Shown here: one piece after another, positions 6,650 through 14,803 of the stretch
Numbering within the stretch: position 1 is the stretch's first letter
How the letters are laid out: each line of letters starts with the position of its first letter
Assembly (NCBI GenBank): GCA_945291235.1
Contig: CALYQY010000042.1
Span: 1-18,867 of the forward strand
Length of the DNA stretch: 18,867 nucleotides
Reading direction: 5' to 3'
Origin: an uncultured Gilliamella sp.
GTDB lineage: Bacteria; Pseudomonadota; Gammaproteobacteria; Enterobacterales; Enterobacteriaceae
Translations under genes and position numbers: made by a program
The notes under the pieces: model-generated
Databases searched by the model: none
What the model saw: only the letters and a program-made list of their open reading frames with translations
Told to the model about the DNA's origin: nothing

Positions 6650-7600
6650 ATGACAATAAATATAGCCGTAATTGGCGAATGTATGATTGAACTGTCGATT
6701 AAAGGCAACGTAACCAACAGAAGTTTTGGCGGGGATACTTTAAATACGGCAACTTATCTAGCCCGGTTGTTGGCGAATAATCAAGCCAATATTCACTATG
6801 TGACAGCACTAGGCAGCGATCCTTTTAGCCAAGAGATGTTACAGCAATGGCAACAAGAGCGAATCGACACTCAGCTTATCCAACAAATCGATAATAAAAT
6901 GCCAGGTTTATATGCCATTGTGACCGATGATTGTGGGGAGCGTTCATTCTATTATTGGCGCAATGATGCAGCAGCAAAATTCTGGCTTAAAACAGCGCAA
7001 ACCGCCTCGATTTGCCAGCAAATTGCTACCTTTGATTATATCTATTTAAGTGGCATCAGTATTGCGATTCTTGATGAGCATAGCATCGACAGGCTGATCG
7101 AGCTTTTAGAAAGCTTTAAAGCCAATGGCGGTAAAGTGATTTTTGATAATAACTATCGCCCTCGACTATGGCGCACTCAAGAGTATGCAAAAAACGTCTA
7201 TTCAAAAATCTTGTCTTATACCGATATCGCATTTTTAACTCAAGATGATGAAACCCTGCTTTGGGGAGATAATGATTATCAAGATAGTATTTTGCGCAGT
7301 CAAAAACTCGGCATCAGTGAAATCATTATTAAACGGGGCAGCGAAAGTTGTATTGTCGTCACCGATAAGGAGCGAGTCGAGTTACCGGCTAATGTGATTG
7401 CTCAACAAAATATTGTGGATACCACAGCGGCTGGAGATTCGTTTAGTGCCGGCTACTTATCTGTCAGGCTGACGGGCGGATCGATTCAAGCGGCGATTAA
7501 GCAAGGGCACGATCTGGCTGGCGAAGTGATTCAGCACCGTGGCGCAATTATCCCTTCTTGTGCCATGCGTCATTTAACATTAATGCCAAATACTCTATGA
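6650..7600 (+). CDS. kdgK: 2-keto-3-deoxygluconate kinase KdgK
   Basis: PfkB-family sugar kinase that phosphorylates 2-keto-3-deoxygluconate to KDPG. It matches E. coli KdgK along its whole length (about 316 versus 309 residues): IAVIGECMIELS at the start, FGGDTLNTATYLAR, HYVTALGSDPFSQEML, YYWRNDAAAKFWL, YLSGISIAIL, GGKVIFDNNYRPRLW, and the anion-hole/catalytic DTTAAGDSFSAGYL near the C terminus. ATGs lie at 6647 and 6650; AAGGA (6639-6643) is 3 and 6 bases away, so 6650 fits better and also matches the family start. It is the last gene of the operon. The KDPG product needs an Eda aldolase, which is not in this window. KdgK anchors the functional reading of the whole cluster. Confidence 0.96.
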   Translation: MTINIAVIGECMIELSIKGNVTNRSFGGDTLNTATYLARLLANNQANIHYVTALGSDPFSQEMLQQWQQERIDTQLIQQIDNKMPGLYAIVTDDCGERSFYYWRNDAAAKFWLKTAQTASICQQIATFDYIYLSGISIAILDEHSIDRLIELLESFKANGGKVIFDNNYRPRLWRTQEYAKNVYSKILSYTDIAFLTQDDETLLWGDNDYQDSILRSQKLGISEIIIKRGSESCIVVTDKERVELPANVIAQQNIVDTTAAGDSFSAGYLSVRLTGGSIQAAIKQGHDLAGEVIQHRGAIIPSCAMRHLTLMPNTL

Positions 7601-7608
7601 TGCGCATC

Positions 7609-7646
7609 ATATCCTCATCACCCTATGTTTATGATGATGAGGGTAT
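7609..7646. terminator. Stem-loop between convergent kdgK and IclR gene
   Basis: A 12-bp stem (7609-7620 with 7635-7646, one G-U pair) around CCTCATCA/TGATGAGG. It begins eight bases after the kdgK stop and overlaps the last codons of the leftward IclR gene. Neither side has a convincing U-tract, so it is a weak or factor-assisted convergent terminator at best. Confidence 0.45.
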
Positions 7647-8399
7647 ATAGCCTAATCGACGGGAAATTGCGTTAGTTGTCTCTTGCAATAAACAGGCACA
7701 CTTTTCTATCTGATTTTGCATGCGATGACTAGGGCCTGCAATACTTAATGCCGCCACCACATCATTACTATAATTGAAAATACCGGATGCAACGCAGACT
7801 AATCCCTCTTCAACCTCTTCCCAATCGTAAGCGATATTTTCCTGCCGAACTGTAGTTAATAGTTGATTGAGTTTATTGGGGTCAGTGATGGTTTTTGCGG
7901 TATATTGCGGTAAAGGGGAATGTAAAATACGGTCAATTTCTTCGGCCGATTGGTGAGCAAGTAATATACGACCTAAGCCGGTGCAGTATGCTGGTCGCAT
8001 ATGCCCTAAATTTGAGCTGGTATGAATGGCGTTATTCCCTTCGCTTTTATATAAATAAACCACATTTCCACTATTGTAAACGCCTAAAAAACAGGTCTCA
8101 TTAATGGTGTTCGATAGTGATTTTACAAAAGGGATAACCACATCAACAATATTAACATTGACTAAACTTGATATGCCTAACTCTAACGATTTAAAACCTA
8201 AAGTGTACTTTTCTGATTTGGCATCATAAAACACATACTCTCTATCAAGTAAGGTTTTTAAAATCTTTTTTATTATCATTTTATTGAGTTTTGTTGCGCC
8301 AATCATTTGGTTAATGGTGACACCTGCTGCGCAATCACTAATCACATCTAACACAGCAATGGCTTTATCAATTGCTGAAGTTGTCTCTTTTTGGGTCAT
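7629..8399 (-). CDS. IclR-family transcriptional regulator 1 (KdgR-like)
   Basis: A 256-residue IclR-family regulator. An N-terminal winged helix-turn-helix spans about residues 10-65 (GVTINQMIGATKLN then KKILKTLLDREYVFY). A GAF-like effector domain follows, with family landmarks LGFKSLELG, NETCFLGVYNSGNVVYLYK, YCTGLGRILLAHQ and EEVEEGLVCVASGIF. The recognition helix is unusual: it lacks the common S-T-V-x-R and has NKMIIKKI instead. AAAGG lies eight bases before the ATG. It is a paralogue of the adjacent gene at 8454-9215 and converges on kdgK. Family members of this kind sense sugar acids such as KDG and repress transport and catabolic genes, so the palindromes at 2865 and 3229 are candidate targets. 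Which regulator binds them cannot be told. Confidence 0.9.
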   Translation of the reverse strand: MTQKETTSAIDKAIAVLDVISDCAAGVTINQMIGATKLNKMIIKKILKTLLDREYVFYDAKSEKYTLGFKSLELGISSLVNVNIVDVVIPFVKSLSNTINETCFLGVYNSGNVVYLYKSEGNNAIHTSSNLGHMRPAYCTGLGRILLAHQSAEEIDRILHSPLPQYTAKTITDPNKLNQLLTTVRQENIAYDWEEVEEGLVCVASGIFNYSNDVVAALSIAGPSHRMQNQIEKCACLLQETTNAISRRLGYIPSSS

Positions 8400-8453
8400 G
8401 ATAATAAGCCTTTACAATATAGGGTAGCTATAAATTTACTCTATAGCCGTAAG

Positions 8454-9215
8454 TTAATTTTTCTTCTTTAATTCAACGGATATCGATGCGGCAATATTTT
8501 TCAGTTCATGAATAATCATTGCCTTTTTCTGGATTATTCGAAATGAAGAGCCGGCAACGCTGATTGCTCCAACCACCTTATTTTGTTTAATAAAGATTGG
8601 AACAGCAATGCAGGTTAATCCCTCTTCTACTTCTTCATCATCCATTGAGTAACCGTCGATGCACACTTTAGCTAAACTGTTGTGTATGGCTTCACGATCA
8701 ACAACCGTTTTACTGGTGAATTGAACCAATGGGCGACTTAACACCTTGTTAATTTCAACTAATGGTTGATAGGCTAATAATGCTTTTCCTAAACCGGTGC
8801 AGTATACCGGCATTCGACTACCAATATGGGAGTTAGTTTTAACCGCCAGCTCACCTTCAGCTTTGTATAAATAAATCACACTGCCGTCATGATATACCGC
8901 TAAAAAACAGGTTTCGTTGAGTATTGCAGCCAGCTTTTTTAAAAAAGGAATCGATACCCCAACTAAAGAGATATTCATTAATCCTTTAACACCTAATTGA
9001 AAGGCTTTGACATCTAAAAAATATTTTTCTGTGGCAGCGTCATAACTCAGATACTGTCTTTTTTTTAATATATCTAAGATTCTAAATACCGTGGTTTTTG
9101 CCATTCGACTGAGTTTAACAATTTCTGCCAGCGAAATCCCCGAAGAATAATGGCTAATAATTTCGAGCAACGTTAGGGCATTATCTAAAGTGGATTGCTG
9201 TTTTTGAGATGACAT
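8454..9215 (-). CDS. IclR-family transcriptional regulator 2 (KdgR-like)
   Basis: A 253-residue IclR-family regulator. The winged helix-turn-helix is at about 10-62 and has the standard pattern GISLAEIVKLSRMAKTTVFRIL. The effector domain carries LDVKAFQLG, NETCFLAVYHDGSVIYLYK, PVYCTGLGKALLAYQ and EEVEEGLTCIAVPIF. It is clearly paralogous to the downstream gene at 7629-8399, probably from a tandem duplication. GGAG lies eight bases before the ATG. Only 54 bp separate the two genes; they may be cotranscribed, although AAAGG before the second gene and a short GCTATA/TATAGC inverted repeat (8427-8447) leave room for separate control. Its more typical recognition helix makes it the better candidate for binding the GGAAT-N3-ATTCC palindromes. 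This is an inference. Confidence 0.92.
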   Translation of the reverse strand: MSSQKQQSTLDNALTLLEIISHYSSGISLAEIVKLSRMAKTTVFRILDILKKRQYLSYDAATEKYFLDVKAFQLGVKGLMNISLVGVSIPFLKKLAAILNETCFLAVYHDGSVIYLYKAEGELAVKTNSHIGSRMPVYCTGLGKALLAYQPLVEINKVLSRPLVQFTSKTVVDREAIHNSLAKVCIDGYSMDDEEVEEGLTCIAVPIFIKQNKVVGAISVAGSSFRIIQKKAMIIHELKNIAASISVELKKKN

Positions 9216-9597
9216 TTGTTCTACTCCACATAAAGGTACGATTTTTTACCGCAGTACTGTTAATTTTTTCTTTAAAAACAGTATAATAAACATTCAAAAT
9301 CGGACTTTAAAAGAAATCTTTCATTATACTATTTTATCTAATGACATGGATAATTTAAGCTTAGCGGCTACATATTACTTGATTAATGGCTTTTTTTCTA
9401 TAAATTCAAGTACATCTTTCTATTTTTAATCCGCTTAAAAGGCGATAAACTAATGTGTTTTTAGCATGCTTTTTTAGATAGATATGATATCGGTAATTTT
9501 CATAATTATTACAAATAATTATCGTTAGTTAGCCAAACCAAATAATTTAATACGATACAATGTTAAAAAATATAACAAAATTTAAGGATGAAACAGA
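9216..9597. other. Divergent intergenic region between IclR gene and macA
   Basis: 382 bp of AT-rich DNA without a gene. Leftward, TATACT near 9285-9290 could serve as a -10 for the IclR gene, within a region with ACTGTT/AACAGT inverted elements (about 9254-9285). Rightward, TACAAT at 9556-9561 is a possible macA -10 with no good -35. A perfect 21-bp AT palindrome is listed separately at 9502-9522. Confidence 0.5.
9502..9522. promoter_or_regulatory. AT-rich palindrome upstream of macAB
   Basis: ATAATTATT-ACA-AATAATTAT is a perfect 9+3+9 inverted repeat about 76 bp before the macA start and upstream of its possible -10. It could be an operator; the base pattern is faintly Fur-like but does not match that consensus well. 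Chance is not excluded in DNA this AT-rich. Confidence 0.4.
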
Positions 9598-10794
9598 TTG
9601 TTAAAGTACATTAAACTGAAATACCTATTAATAGCGATCATCGTTTTTGTCGTTATTTATGTTGCAAAATTAATCCTTTCCCCTTCGCAATCCACCGTTA
9701 ACTACATTACTTCCCCGGTTATTAAAGGAAACGTCGAAAAAACCGTGCTTGCCGACGGCACTATCAGCGCTTTCAAACAAGTCAGCGTAGGTGCTCAAGT
9801 TTCAGGGCAGATAAAAAAGCTGTATGTGGAATTAGGTGATGAGATTAAGCAAGGCGATATGATAGCTGAGATTGATGATCTTAAACAGAGCAATGATCTT
9901 AAACAATCTGAAGCAAAGCTAAATAGTTTAGAGGCGCAGCGCACATCAAAGCAAGCCAAATTAGTCAATTATCAGCTTACTTATGAGCGCCAACTTAAGT
10001 TAGTGAAAAAAGGGGTGGGTGCACAGGCGGATTTAGATTCGTCAAAAGCCGATCTCGATGCAATTAAAGCCGATATTGCTGCACTTGATGCCGATATTGT
10101 TAGTGCGCAAGTCGCCGTTGATACCGCTAAAGTCAACTTAGGTTATACCAAAATCCGCTCACCAATTGACGGCGTTATCGTCGCCATTCCGGTTGATGAA
10201 GGACAAACCGTCAACTCAGTACAAAGTGCGCCGACCATTGTTAAAGTCGCTCAACTGGATAAAATGACGATCGAAGCGCAAATTTCAGAAGCCGATGTCA
10301 TTAATGTTAAAAAAGGAATGCCGGTTTATTTTACTATTTTAGGGCAACCAAATAAGCGGTTTGACGGGCTAACATTAAGAGCCATTCAACCGGCGCCCGA
10401 ATCAATCAATAGTGAGAGTTCTTTAGCTACAAGCGCTTCATCTTCATCATCAAAAACGGCAATTTACTACAATGGGCTGTTTGATGTTGATAATCCCGAA
10501 CATATTTTACGCATTTCGATGACAGCGCAAGTCTACATTGTACTGGCTGAAGCGAAAGATGTGCTATCAATTCCGTCTCAAGCCATTGTACAGACTTTAG
10601 CAGACAATAAAGCAATTGTTTACCTGCTAAATAGCGATAACACTGTTGAAGAGCGACAAGTCACTTTAGGGATAAATAATAATGTGAGTGTCGAAATTCA
10701 ATCCGGACTTAAAGAGGGTGAGATTGTGATAGTGAGTAGTACCAATGGCTCGCAATTTAGTCCTAACGGGCGATCACCAAGGATAAAATTCTAA
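9598..10794 (+). CDS. macA: Macrolide efflux periplasmic adaptor MacA
   Basis: Membrane-fusion adaptor that links the MacB transporter to a TolC-type outer-membrane channel. A membrane anchor is at about residues 8-27 and there is no lipobox. A biotinyl-lipoyl half-motif with [11 protein letters not shown] follows (about 62-72), then an alpha-helical hairpin (about 95-180, Lys/Gln/Ala-rich), the second lipoyl half ([12 protein letters not shown]), a beta-barrel with [11 protein letters not shown], and MTAQVYI with a membrane-proximal end. The length of 398 exceeds E. coli MacA (371), partly through a Ser-rich insert near 280-290. The start is TTG: an in-frame TGA sits at 9589-9591, no earlier start exists, and AAGGA (9584-9588) is nine bases before it. 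It sits one base upstream of macB's ATG region, so the pair is an operon. It exports macrolides, haem precursors or toxins in relatives. Confidence 0.92.
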   Translation: MLKYIKLKYLLIAIIVFVVIYVAKLILSPSQSTVNYITSPVIKGNVEKTVLADGTISAFKQVSVGAQVSGQIKKLYVELGDEIKQGDMIAEIDDLKQSNDLKQSEAKLNSLEAQRTSKQAKLVNYQLTYERQLKLVKKGVGAQADLDSSKADLDAIKADIAALDADIVSAQVAVDTAKVNLGYTKIRSPIDGVIVAIPVDEGQTVNSVQSAPTIVKVAQLDKMTIEAQISEADVINVKKGMPVYFTILGQPNKRFDGLTLRAIQPAPESINSESSLATSASSSSSKTAIYYNGLFDVDNPEHILRISMTAQVYIVLAEAKDVLSIPSQAIVQTLADNKAIVYLLNSDNTVEERQVTLGINNNVSVEIQSGLKEGEIVIVSSTNGSQFSPNGRSPRIKF

Positions 10795-10795
10795 T

Positions 10796-12766
10796 ATGAC
10801 TAATTATCCTAATCCGCTTATTAAACTGGAGAAGATCACTCGGCAATTCCCGGCTGGCGATTCAACAATTGAGGTATTAAAAGGGATTGATTTAACCATT
10901 AATGCCGGTGAAATGGTGGCGATTATTGGTGCGTCAGGCTCCGGTAAATCAACATTAATGAATATTCTGGGTTGTTTAGATAAGCCAACCAGTGGTACCT
11001 ATACCATTGGCAATCGCACCACCAGCAAGCTATCACCCGACGAATTAGCCGAATTACGACGGGAACATTTCGGCTTTATTTTTCAGCGATATCATCTATT
11101 AAACGCCTTAACCGCACAAGGCAATGTTGAAATTCCGGCAATCTACGCTGGCATGACAGCAGATCAGCGCCAAACTCGCGCTAAAGATATTTTGACTCGT
11201 TTAGGTCTGGCGGAAAAAATCAATAACAAACCTAACCAATTATCCGGCGGTCAGCAACAACGTGTCAGTATTGGGCGGGCTTTAATTAATGGCGGGCAAA
11301 TTATTCTGGCCGATGAGCCAACCGGTGCATTAGACCGTAAAAGTGGCACCGAAGTAATGGCTATTTTACGTGAACTTCATCAACAAGGTCATACGGTAAT
11401 TATTGTCACCCACGATAACAATATTGCTCAAAGCGCCGAACGTATTATTGAAATTAGTGACGGCAATATTATTTCCGATGCGATTAATCCTAATTATCAA
11501 ACCGAACAAGGGAGTCATCGTCAGGTAAAACAGATCGAAATTACCAAAACGCAAGACAATCTACGTGCCAAATACTATCGTTTTCGTGATGCATTTAAAA
11601 TGGCGTTACTTTCTATGGCATCACAACGCTTACGAACTTTTCTCACCATGCTCGGCATTATCATTGGTATTGCTTCAGTTGTTTCTATGGTGGCATTAGG
11701 GCAAGGTACCAAACAAAAGATTTTAGCCAATATCAACTCGTTAGGCACCAGCACGTTAGAAATTTATGCCGGAAGTGGATTTGGTGATCGTAATGCTGAC
11801 AAAATTACCACGCTCAGATCTGCCGATGCTGACTTTTTGGCAAAACAAAGTTTTGTGCATAGCACCACACCGAATTTAGCAACAAGTGCCTATTTTCGTA
11901 TCAATAATTTGGCCGTGACCGGAACGGTAAATGGTGTTGGAGAGCAGTTTTTTGCGGTGCGAGGCTACACTATCAGCAAAGGGATTGCTTTCGATAAGCA
12001 GAGCGTGGATACCTCTGCGCAAGATGCCGTGATTGATGAAAATACCGTTAAACGACTATTTACCAATCAAGACCCGATTGGCAAAATTTTAATTGTCGGA
12101 CAATTGCCGGTTAGGATCATCGGGGTTGCTACCAAACAGCAACAAGGTTTTGGCAATAACGAAAGTTTAAATATTTGGCTCCCTTATACCACCGTTATTA
12201 ATCGTATGGTCGGTCAAACGTCTTTAAAGAGTATTACCGTTCGTGTAAATGATAATGTTGATTTATCAATTGCCGAAAAAGCTATCGAAAACATCATGTT
12301 ACAACGGCATGGTAGTAAAGATTTCTTTATTTTCAATTCAGATAGCATACGGGAAACCGTCAATTCGTCAGCCTGGGTGTTAACACTTTTAATTTCAACC
12401 ATTGCTTTAATTTCGTTAGTGGTTGGTGGAATTGGTGTGATGAATATTATGTTGGTGTCTGTAACAGAAAGAACCCGTGAAATTGGGGTAAGAATGGCTG
12501 TCGGTGCTCGCTCAAGTGATATTTTGCAACAATTTTTAATTGAGGCAGTATTAGTTTGCCTAATTGGTGGCGCTTTAGGGATCTTATTGTCGTTTGTAAT
12601 TGGTTTTATTTTTAACTATTTCGTGACTTCATTTGCAATGAGTTTTTCTATTGCTTCTATTATTGCTGCATTTAGCTGTTCAAGCGTCATTGGCGTTATT
12701 TTTGGCTATTTCCCGGCTAAACGAGCGGCAAAACTTGATCCTATTTACGCTTTAGAACGTGAATAG
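10796..12766 (+). CDS. macB: Macrolide export ABC transporter MacB
   Basis: Inner-membrane ABC transporter with fused nucleotide-binding and membrane domains, 656 residues (E. coli 648). The ATPase has Walker [10 protein letters not shown] (about 45-53), signature LSGGQQQR, Walker [13 protein letters not shown] and the VTHD switch His. The FtsX/MacB-type membrane part starts with a helix at [23 protein letters not shown], then a large periplasmic domain, then three more helices with [21 protein letters not shown] in the first and ending in [18 protein letters not shown]. It works by mechanotransmission with MacA and a TolC channel. The ATG is one base after the macA stop; AAGGA is 12 bases away, so translational coupling is likely. 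No TolC gene is in the window. Confidence 0.95.
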   Translation: MTNYPNPLIKLEKITRQFPAGDSTIEVLKGIDLTINAGEMVAIIGASGSGKSTLMNILGCLDKPTSGTYTIGNRTTSKLSPDELAELRREHFGFIFQRYHLLNALTAQGNVEIPAIYAGMTADQRQTRAKDILTRLGLAEKINNKPNQLSGGQQQRVSIGRALINGGQIILADEPTGALDRKSGTEVMAILRELHQQGHTVIIVTHDNNIAQSAERIIEISDGNIISDAINPNYQTEQGSHRQVKQIEITKTQDNLRAKYYRFRDAFKMALLSMASQRLRTFLTMLGIIIGIASVVSMVALGQGTKQKILANINSLGTSTLEIYAGSGFGDRNADKITTLRSADADFLAKQSFVHSTTPNLATSAYFRINNLAVTGTVNGVGEQFFAVRGYTISKGIAFDKQSVDTSAQDAVIDENTVKRLFTNQDPIGKILIVGQLPVRIIGVATKQQQGFGNNESLNIWLPYTTVINRMVGQTSLKSITVRVNDNVDLSIAEKAIENIMLQRHGSKDFFIFNSDSIRETVNSSAWVLTLLISTIALISLVVGGIGVMNIMLVSVTERTREIGVRMAVGARSSDILQQFLIEAVLVCLIGGALGILLSFVIGFIFNYFVTSFAMSFSIASIIAAFSCSSVIGVIFGYFPAKRAAKLDPIYALERE

Positions 12767-12775
12767 TTCGCCTAG

Positions 12776-12815
12776 AAAAATCCCTTTACTTAATGTTAGC
12801 ACTAAGTAAAGGGAT
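12776..12815 (-). terminator. Terminator between macB and dsbA
   Basis: A perfect 13-bp stem (12780-12792 with 12803-12815, ATCCCTTTACTTA and complement) with a 10-nt loop. Leftward reading ends in five U (12780-12776), so it fits the yihD-dsbA transcript best. It lies 10 bp past macB and could also slow rightward transcription, although that side has no U-tract. Confidence 0.8.
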
Positions 12816-12884
12816 ATAAATGATGTTAAGCTATTTATCGCTAAAAAAGATAACCTTGATCAGTGATTTAACTCAGCAAGGCAA

Positions 12885-13613
12885 TTATTCTATCGGCTTT
12901 TCTTCTTCATTTTTTACATTATGCGGATCTAACGTCGTTAAAAAAGCCGTTACTTTAGCATAGTCGTTAATAAATGCTTCGTTACTGTCTTTATTCAATC
13001 CACTAGAGTTGACAAAGAATTTTCGATTTACCACAACCAGCGGTATCGAACCCGGTTGTAATTCATTAATAGCGTCAGCTTGTTGGGATAAAAAAGTTTT
13101 AACTAAAAAACTATCTTTGGTTTTATCATAAGTTTGAGCATCAACACCTAAATCAGCAAATACGGTCTTGATATCTTCCGCTGTTTTGATTTTCTTATCT
13201 GTTTGCATCGCTTTATAAAAAACGTCTTCAACTTTATCTTCAATGCCAAGTACATTGGCAACCGCCCATGCTTCAGATAACTCTTTCGCTAGTGGACCAA
13301 AATTATTTAAATGGTAACGTTTAAAATTAACATCTTTTGGCAACGTTTTTGCGATTAATTGAGCACCATGGTAGTCATTTTCAAATACCCGACAACTAGG
13401 GCAGTTAAACGAAAAGAACTCAACGACTTCTTTATCCGGTGAGGGACTAGTCGGTAAAACGCCATATTGAATACCTTTAGTAATTGACTCTTCAGCCGGT
13501 GTCGATACCGATGTTGCTTGTTGGCTTTCAGAATTAGTATCGGCGGGTACTGACTCAGCAAAGCAACTCATACTGTAAGCTAGTACTCCAATGGCAATAA
13601 GCGTTTTTTTCAT
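12885..13613 (-). CDS. dsbA: DsbA-type thiol:disulfide oxidoreductase with CPSC active site
   Basis: Periplasmic thioredoxin-fold disulfide oxidase, 242 residues (E. coli DsbA 208). The signal peptide is at 1-19 (MKKTLIAIGV start, CFA cleavage). A Ser/Thr/Gln-rich linker runs to about 45, and the DsbA domain then shows VVEFFSFNCPSC, FKRYHLNNFG, LSEAWAVANVLGIEDKV and the cis-Pro loop GSIPLVVVN (P191). The active site is C71-P-S-C74, whereas classical DsbA has CPHC; the dipeptide strongly influences redox potential. The cis-Pro neighbour is Ile instead of Val. A charged tail (NEEEKPIE) extends beyond the fold. It sits 19 bp after yihD with AAGGAG ten bases before the ATG, matching the enterobacterial yihD-(srkA)-dsbA order but lacking srkA. 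The regular partner DsbB is not in the window. Confidence 0.9.
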   Translation of the reverse strand: MKKTLIAIGVLAYSMSCFAESVPADTNSESQQATSVSTPAEESITKGIQYGVLPTSPSPDKEVVEFFSFNCPSCRVFENDYHGAQLIAKTLPKDVNFKRYHLNNFGPLAKELSEAWAVANVLGIEDKVEDVFYKAMQTDKKIKTAEDIKTVFADLGVDAQTYDKTKDSFLVKTFLSQQADAINELQPGSIPLVVVNRKFFVNSSGLNKDSNEAFINDYAKVTAFLTTLDPHNVKNEEEKPIE

Positions 13614-13632
13614 GGTGTTAATTCTCCTTTAA

Positions 13633-13902
13633 TTATTCTTTAATTAATCCGCGCGCTTTTAGTAGTGCGGTTTTAAAATCATCTTCATAATCTTTTTTTA
13701 ACCCGGGAATGGCTTCATTTTTATCAGCGTCTCGCATTTTAAGATGATAAATTAAGACTTCATCACTCAGATCCTTTAATTCACCTTCAAAACCAGCTTC
13801 TTGACCAAGTTTAGCCAAAAATTGTAATAAATTGAGATCAGAATCTTTTTCCCACGCTGCTTGTAATAACTCCATTACTTCATCGATACGATGACATTTC
13901 AT
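13633..13902 (-). CDS. yihD: YihD family protein (DUF1040)
   Basis: An 89-residue cytoplasmic protein, the same length as E. coli YihD, with close agreement along the chain: [63 protein letters not shown] and the IKE end. It is acidic and mostly helical. No function is established for this family. In enterobacteria it precedes srkA-dsbA; here dsbA follows directly after 19 bp. AAAAAGG lies seven bases before the ATG, behind a 19-base palindrome (13921-13939). Confidence 0.95.
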   Translation of the reverse strand: MKCHRIDEVMELLQAAWEKDSDLNLLQFLAKLGQEAGFEGELKDLSDEVLIYHLKMRDADKNEAIPGLKKDYEDDFKTALLKARGLIKE

Positions 13903-13920
13903 AATTGATACCTTTTTAAG

Positions 13921-13939
13921 TCTTCAATCAAATTGAAGA
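13921..13939. promoter_or_regulatory. Palindrome in the yihD 5' region
   Basis: TCTTCAAT-CAA-ATTGAAGA is a perfect 8+3+8 inverted repeat ending 19 bases before the yihD start codon. It could be a 5'-UTR hairpin close to the ribosome binding site or an operator. No U-tract follows in the leftward direction. Confidence 0.45.
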
Positions 13940-14113
13940 TGATGATGTGAATTTTATTTAAAATATCCATATTTCATCAGGTTTATTGTCATTATTTAAT
14001 TGATTTGCAACTACAGCTTAAAAACAGCTTAGTATATACTCAATAATAATTATTCGCCCATAAAACCTGTCATTATTGAATTATTTATTTTATTTTGTAT
14101 TTTACGACTAGAT

Positions 14114-14137
14114 TAACATTGCTATATAGTAATGTTA
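14114..14137 (+). promoter_or_regulatory. Near-perfect palindrome in the mobA leader
   Basis: TAACATT-N10-AATGTTA (14114-14120 with 14131-14137); its centre CTATATAG is itself palindromic, so the 24 bases are symmetrical but for one G/T pair. TTTTGATTTTT follows in the direction of mobA, which looks like a weak intrinsic terminator or attenuator. The half-site AATGTTA recurs at 14152-14158. An operator is the other option. The 13903-14172 gap also holds the divergent promoters, which I cannot fix. Confidence 0.4.
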
Positions 14138-14172
14138 TTTTGATTTTTCGCAATGTTAAAGAGAAATAATTT

Positions 14173-14760
14173 ATGGAAAATCTGCCTATTACAGCAATAA
14201 TCTTAGCAGGTGGTCAAAGCTTGCGGATGCATGGCGAAGATAAAGGTTTAATGATGTTGAACAATAAACCGCTTTTTCAACATGTTATTGACCATATCAA
14301 ACCGCAAGTGAGTAATATTATGATCAACTGTAATCGTCATTGCGATCAATACCAAAAAGCAGGCTACCCGACTTTTAGCGATGATCATAAGGGCTATTTG
14401 GGTCCACTTTCGGGCATATATAGCGGCTTATTGCGTAGCACTACACCGTGGAACTTATTTGTTAGTTGCGATACCCCTTTTTTACCCAATGATTTAATCG
14501 CACGTTTAGCCATTTATACCCCAACTCATCATGCGATTTATCCGTTTGATGGCCAACATAGCCACCCCACTATCTTATTAATACATCGTAGTATTACGCC
14601 ACAACTGAAAACTTATTTAGCGCAAGGCGAGCGAAAATTGATGTTATTTTTAAGTAGCATCAAAGCGCAAGCTGTCGATTTTAGTGATAAGCCAACCAGT
14701 TTTATCAACGTTAATACCCCTGAAATGCTTGAAAGCCTTAACCAAAAAAGCAGTAGCTAG
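14173..14760 (+). CDS. mobA: Molybdenum cofactor guanylyltransferase MobA
   Basis: Transfers GMP from GTP to molybdopterin-bound molybdenum to give bis-MGD used by DMSO-reductase-family enzymes. It has 195 residues, as in E. coli (about 194). The nucleotidyltransferase signature LAGGQSLRMHGEDKG is at about 11-25 (one extra-family residue: His where E. coli has Gly). Further motifs are KPLFQHV, NCNRH, GYLGPLSGI, the metal-binding SCDTPF, HPTILLIHRS, GERKLMLFL and VDFSDK/FINVNTPEML. Ribosome binding is weak (GAG nine bases before the ATG). It implies anaerobic molybdoenzymes elsewhere. In enterobacteria mobB follows directly, but here a leftward gene of 1 kb lies between them. Confidence 0.95.
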   Translation: MENLPITAIILAGGQSLRMHGEDKGLMMLNNKPLFQHVIDHIKPQVSNIMINCNRHCDQYQKAGYPTFSDDHKGYLGPLSGIYSGLLRSTTPWNLFVSCDTPFLPNDLIARLAIYTPTHHAIYPFDGQHSHPTILLIHRSITPQLKTYLAQGERKLMLFLSSIKAQAVDFSDKPTSFINVNTPEMLESLNQKSSS

Positions 14761-14803
14761 TCACAATACGCAATAATTTAATCTTTTATCACACACTTTG
14801 CCG

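Noticed and set aside
8427..8447. Short GCTATA/TATAGC inverted repeat between the IclR genes as a terminator
   Set aside because: Only six pairs, AT-rich, and no U-tract; too weak to call.
9588..9614. An ATG just ten bases before the macA TTG start
   Set aside because: It is out of frame, ends after eight codons and overlaps the ribosome binding sequence, so it is not a better start.
12780..12815. Reading the macB-dsbA hairpin as a macB terminator
   Set aside because: The U-tract is on the leftward side only; I assign it to the dsbA transcript, with at most a minor rightward effect.
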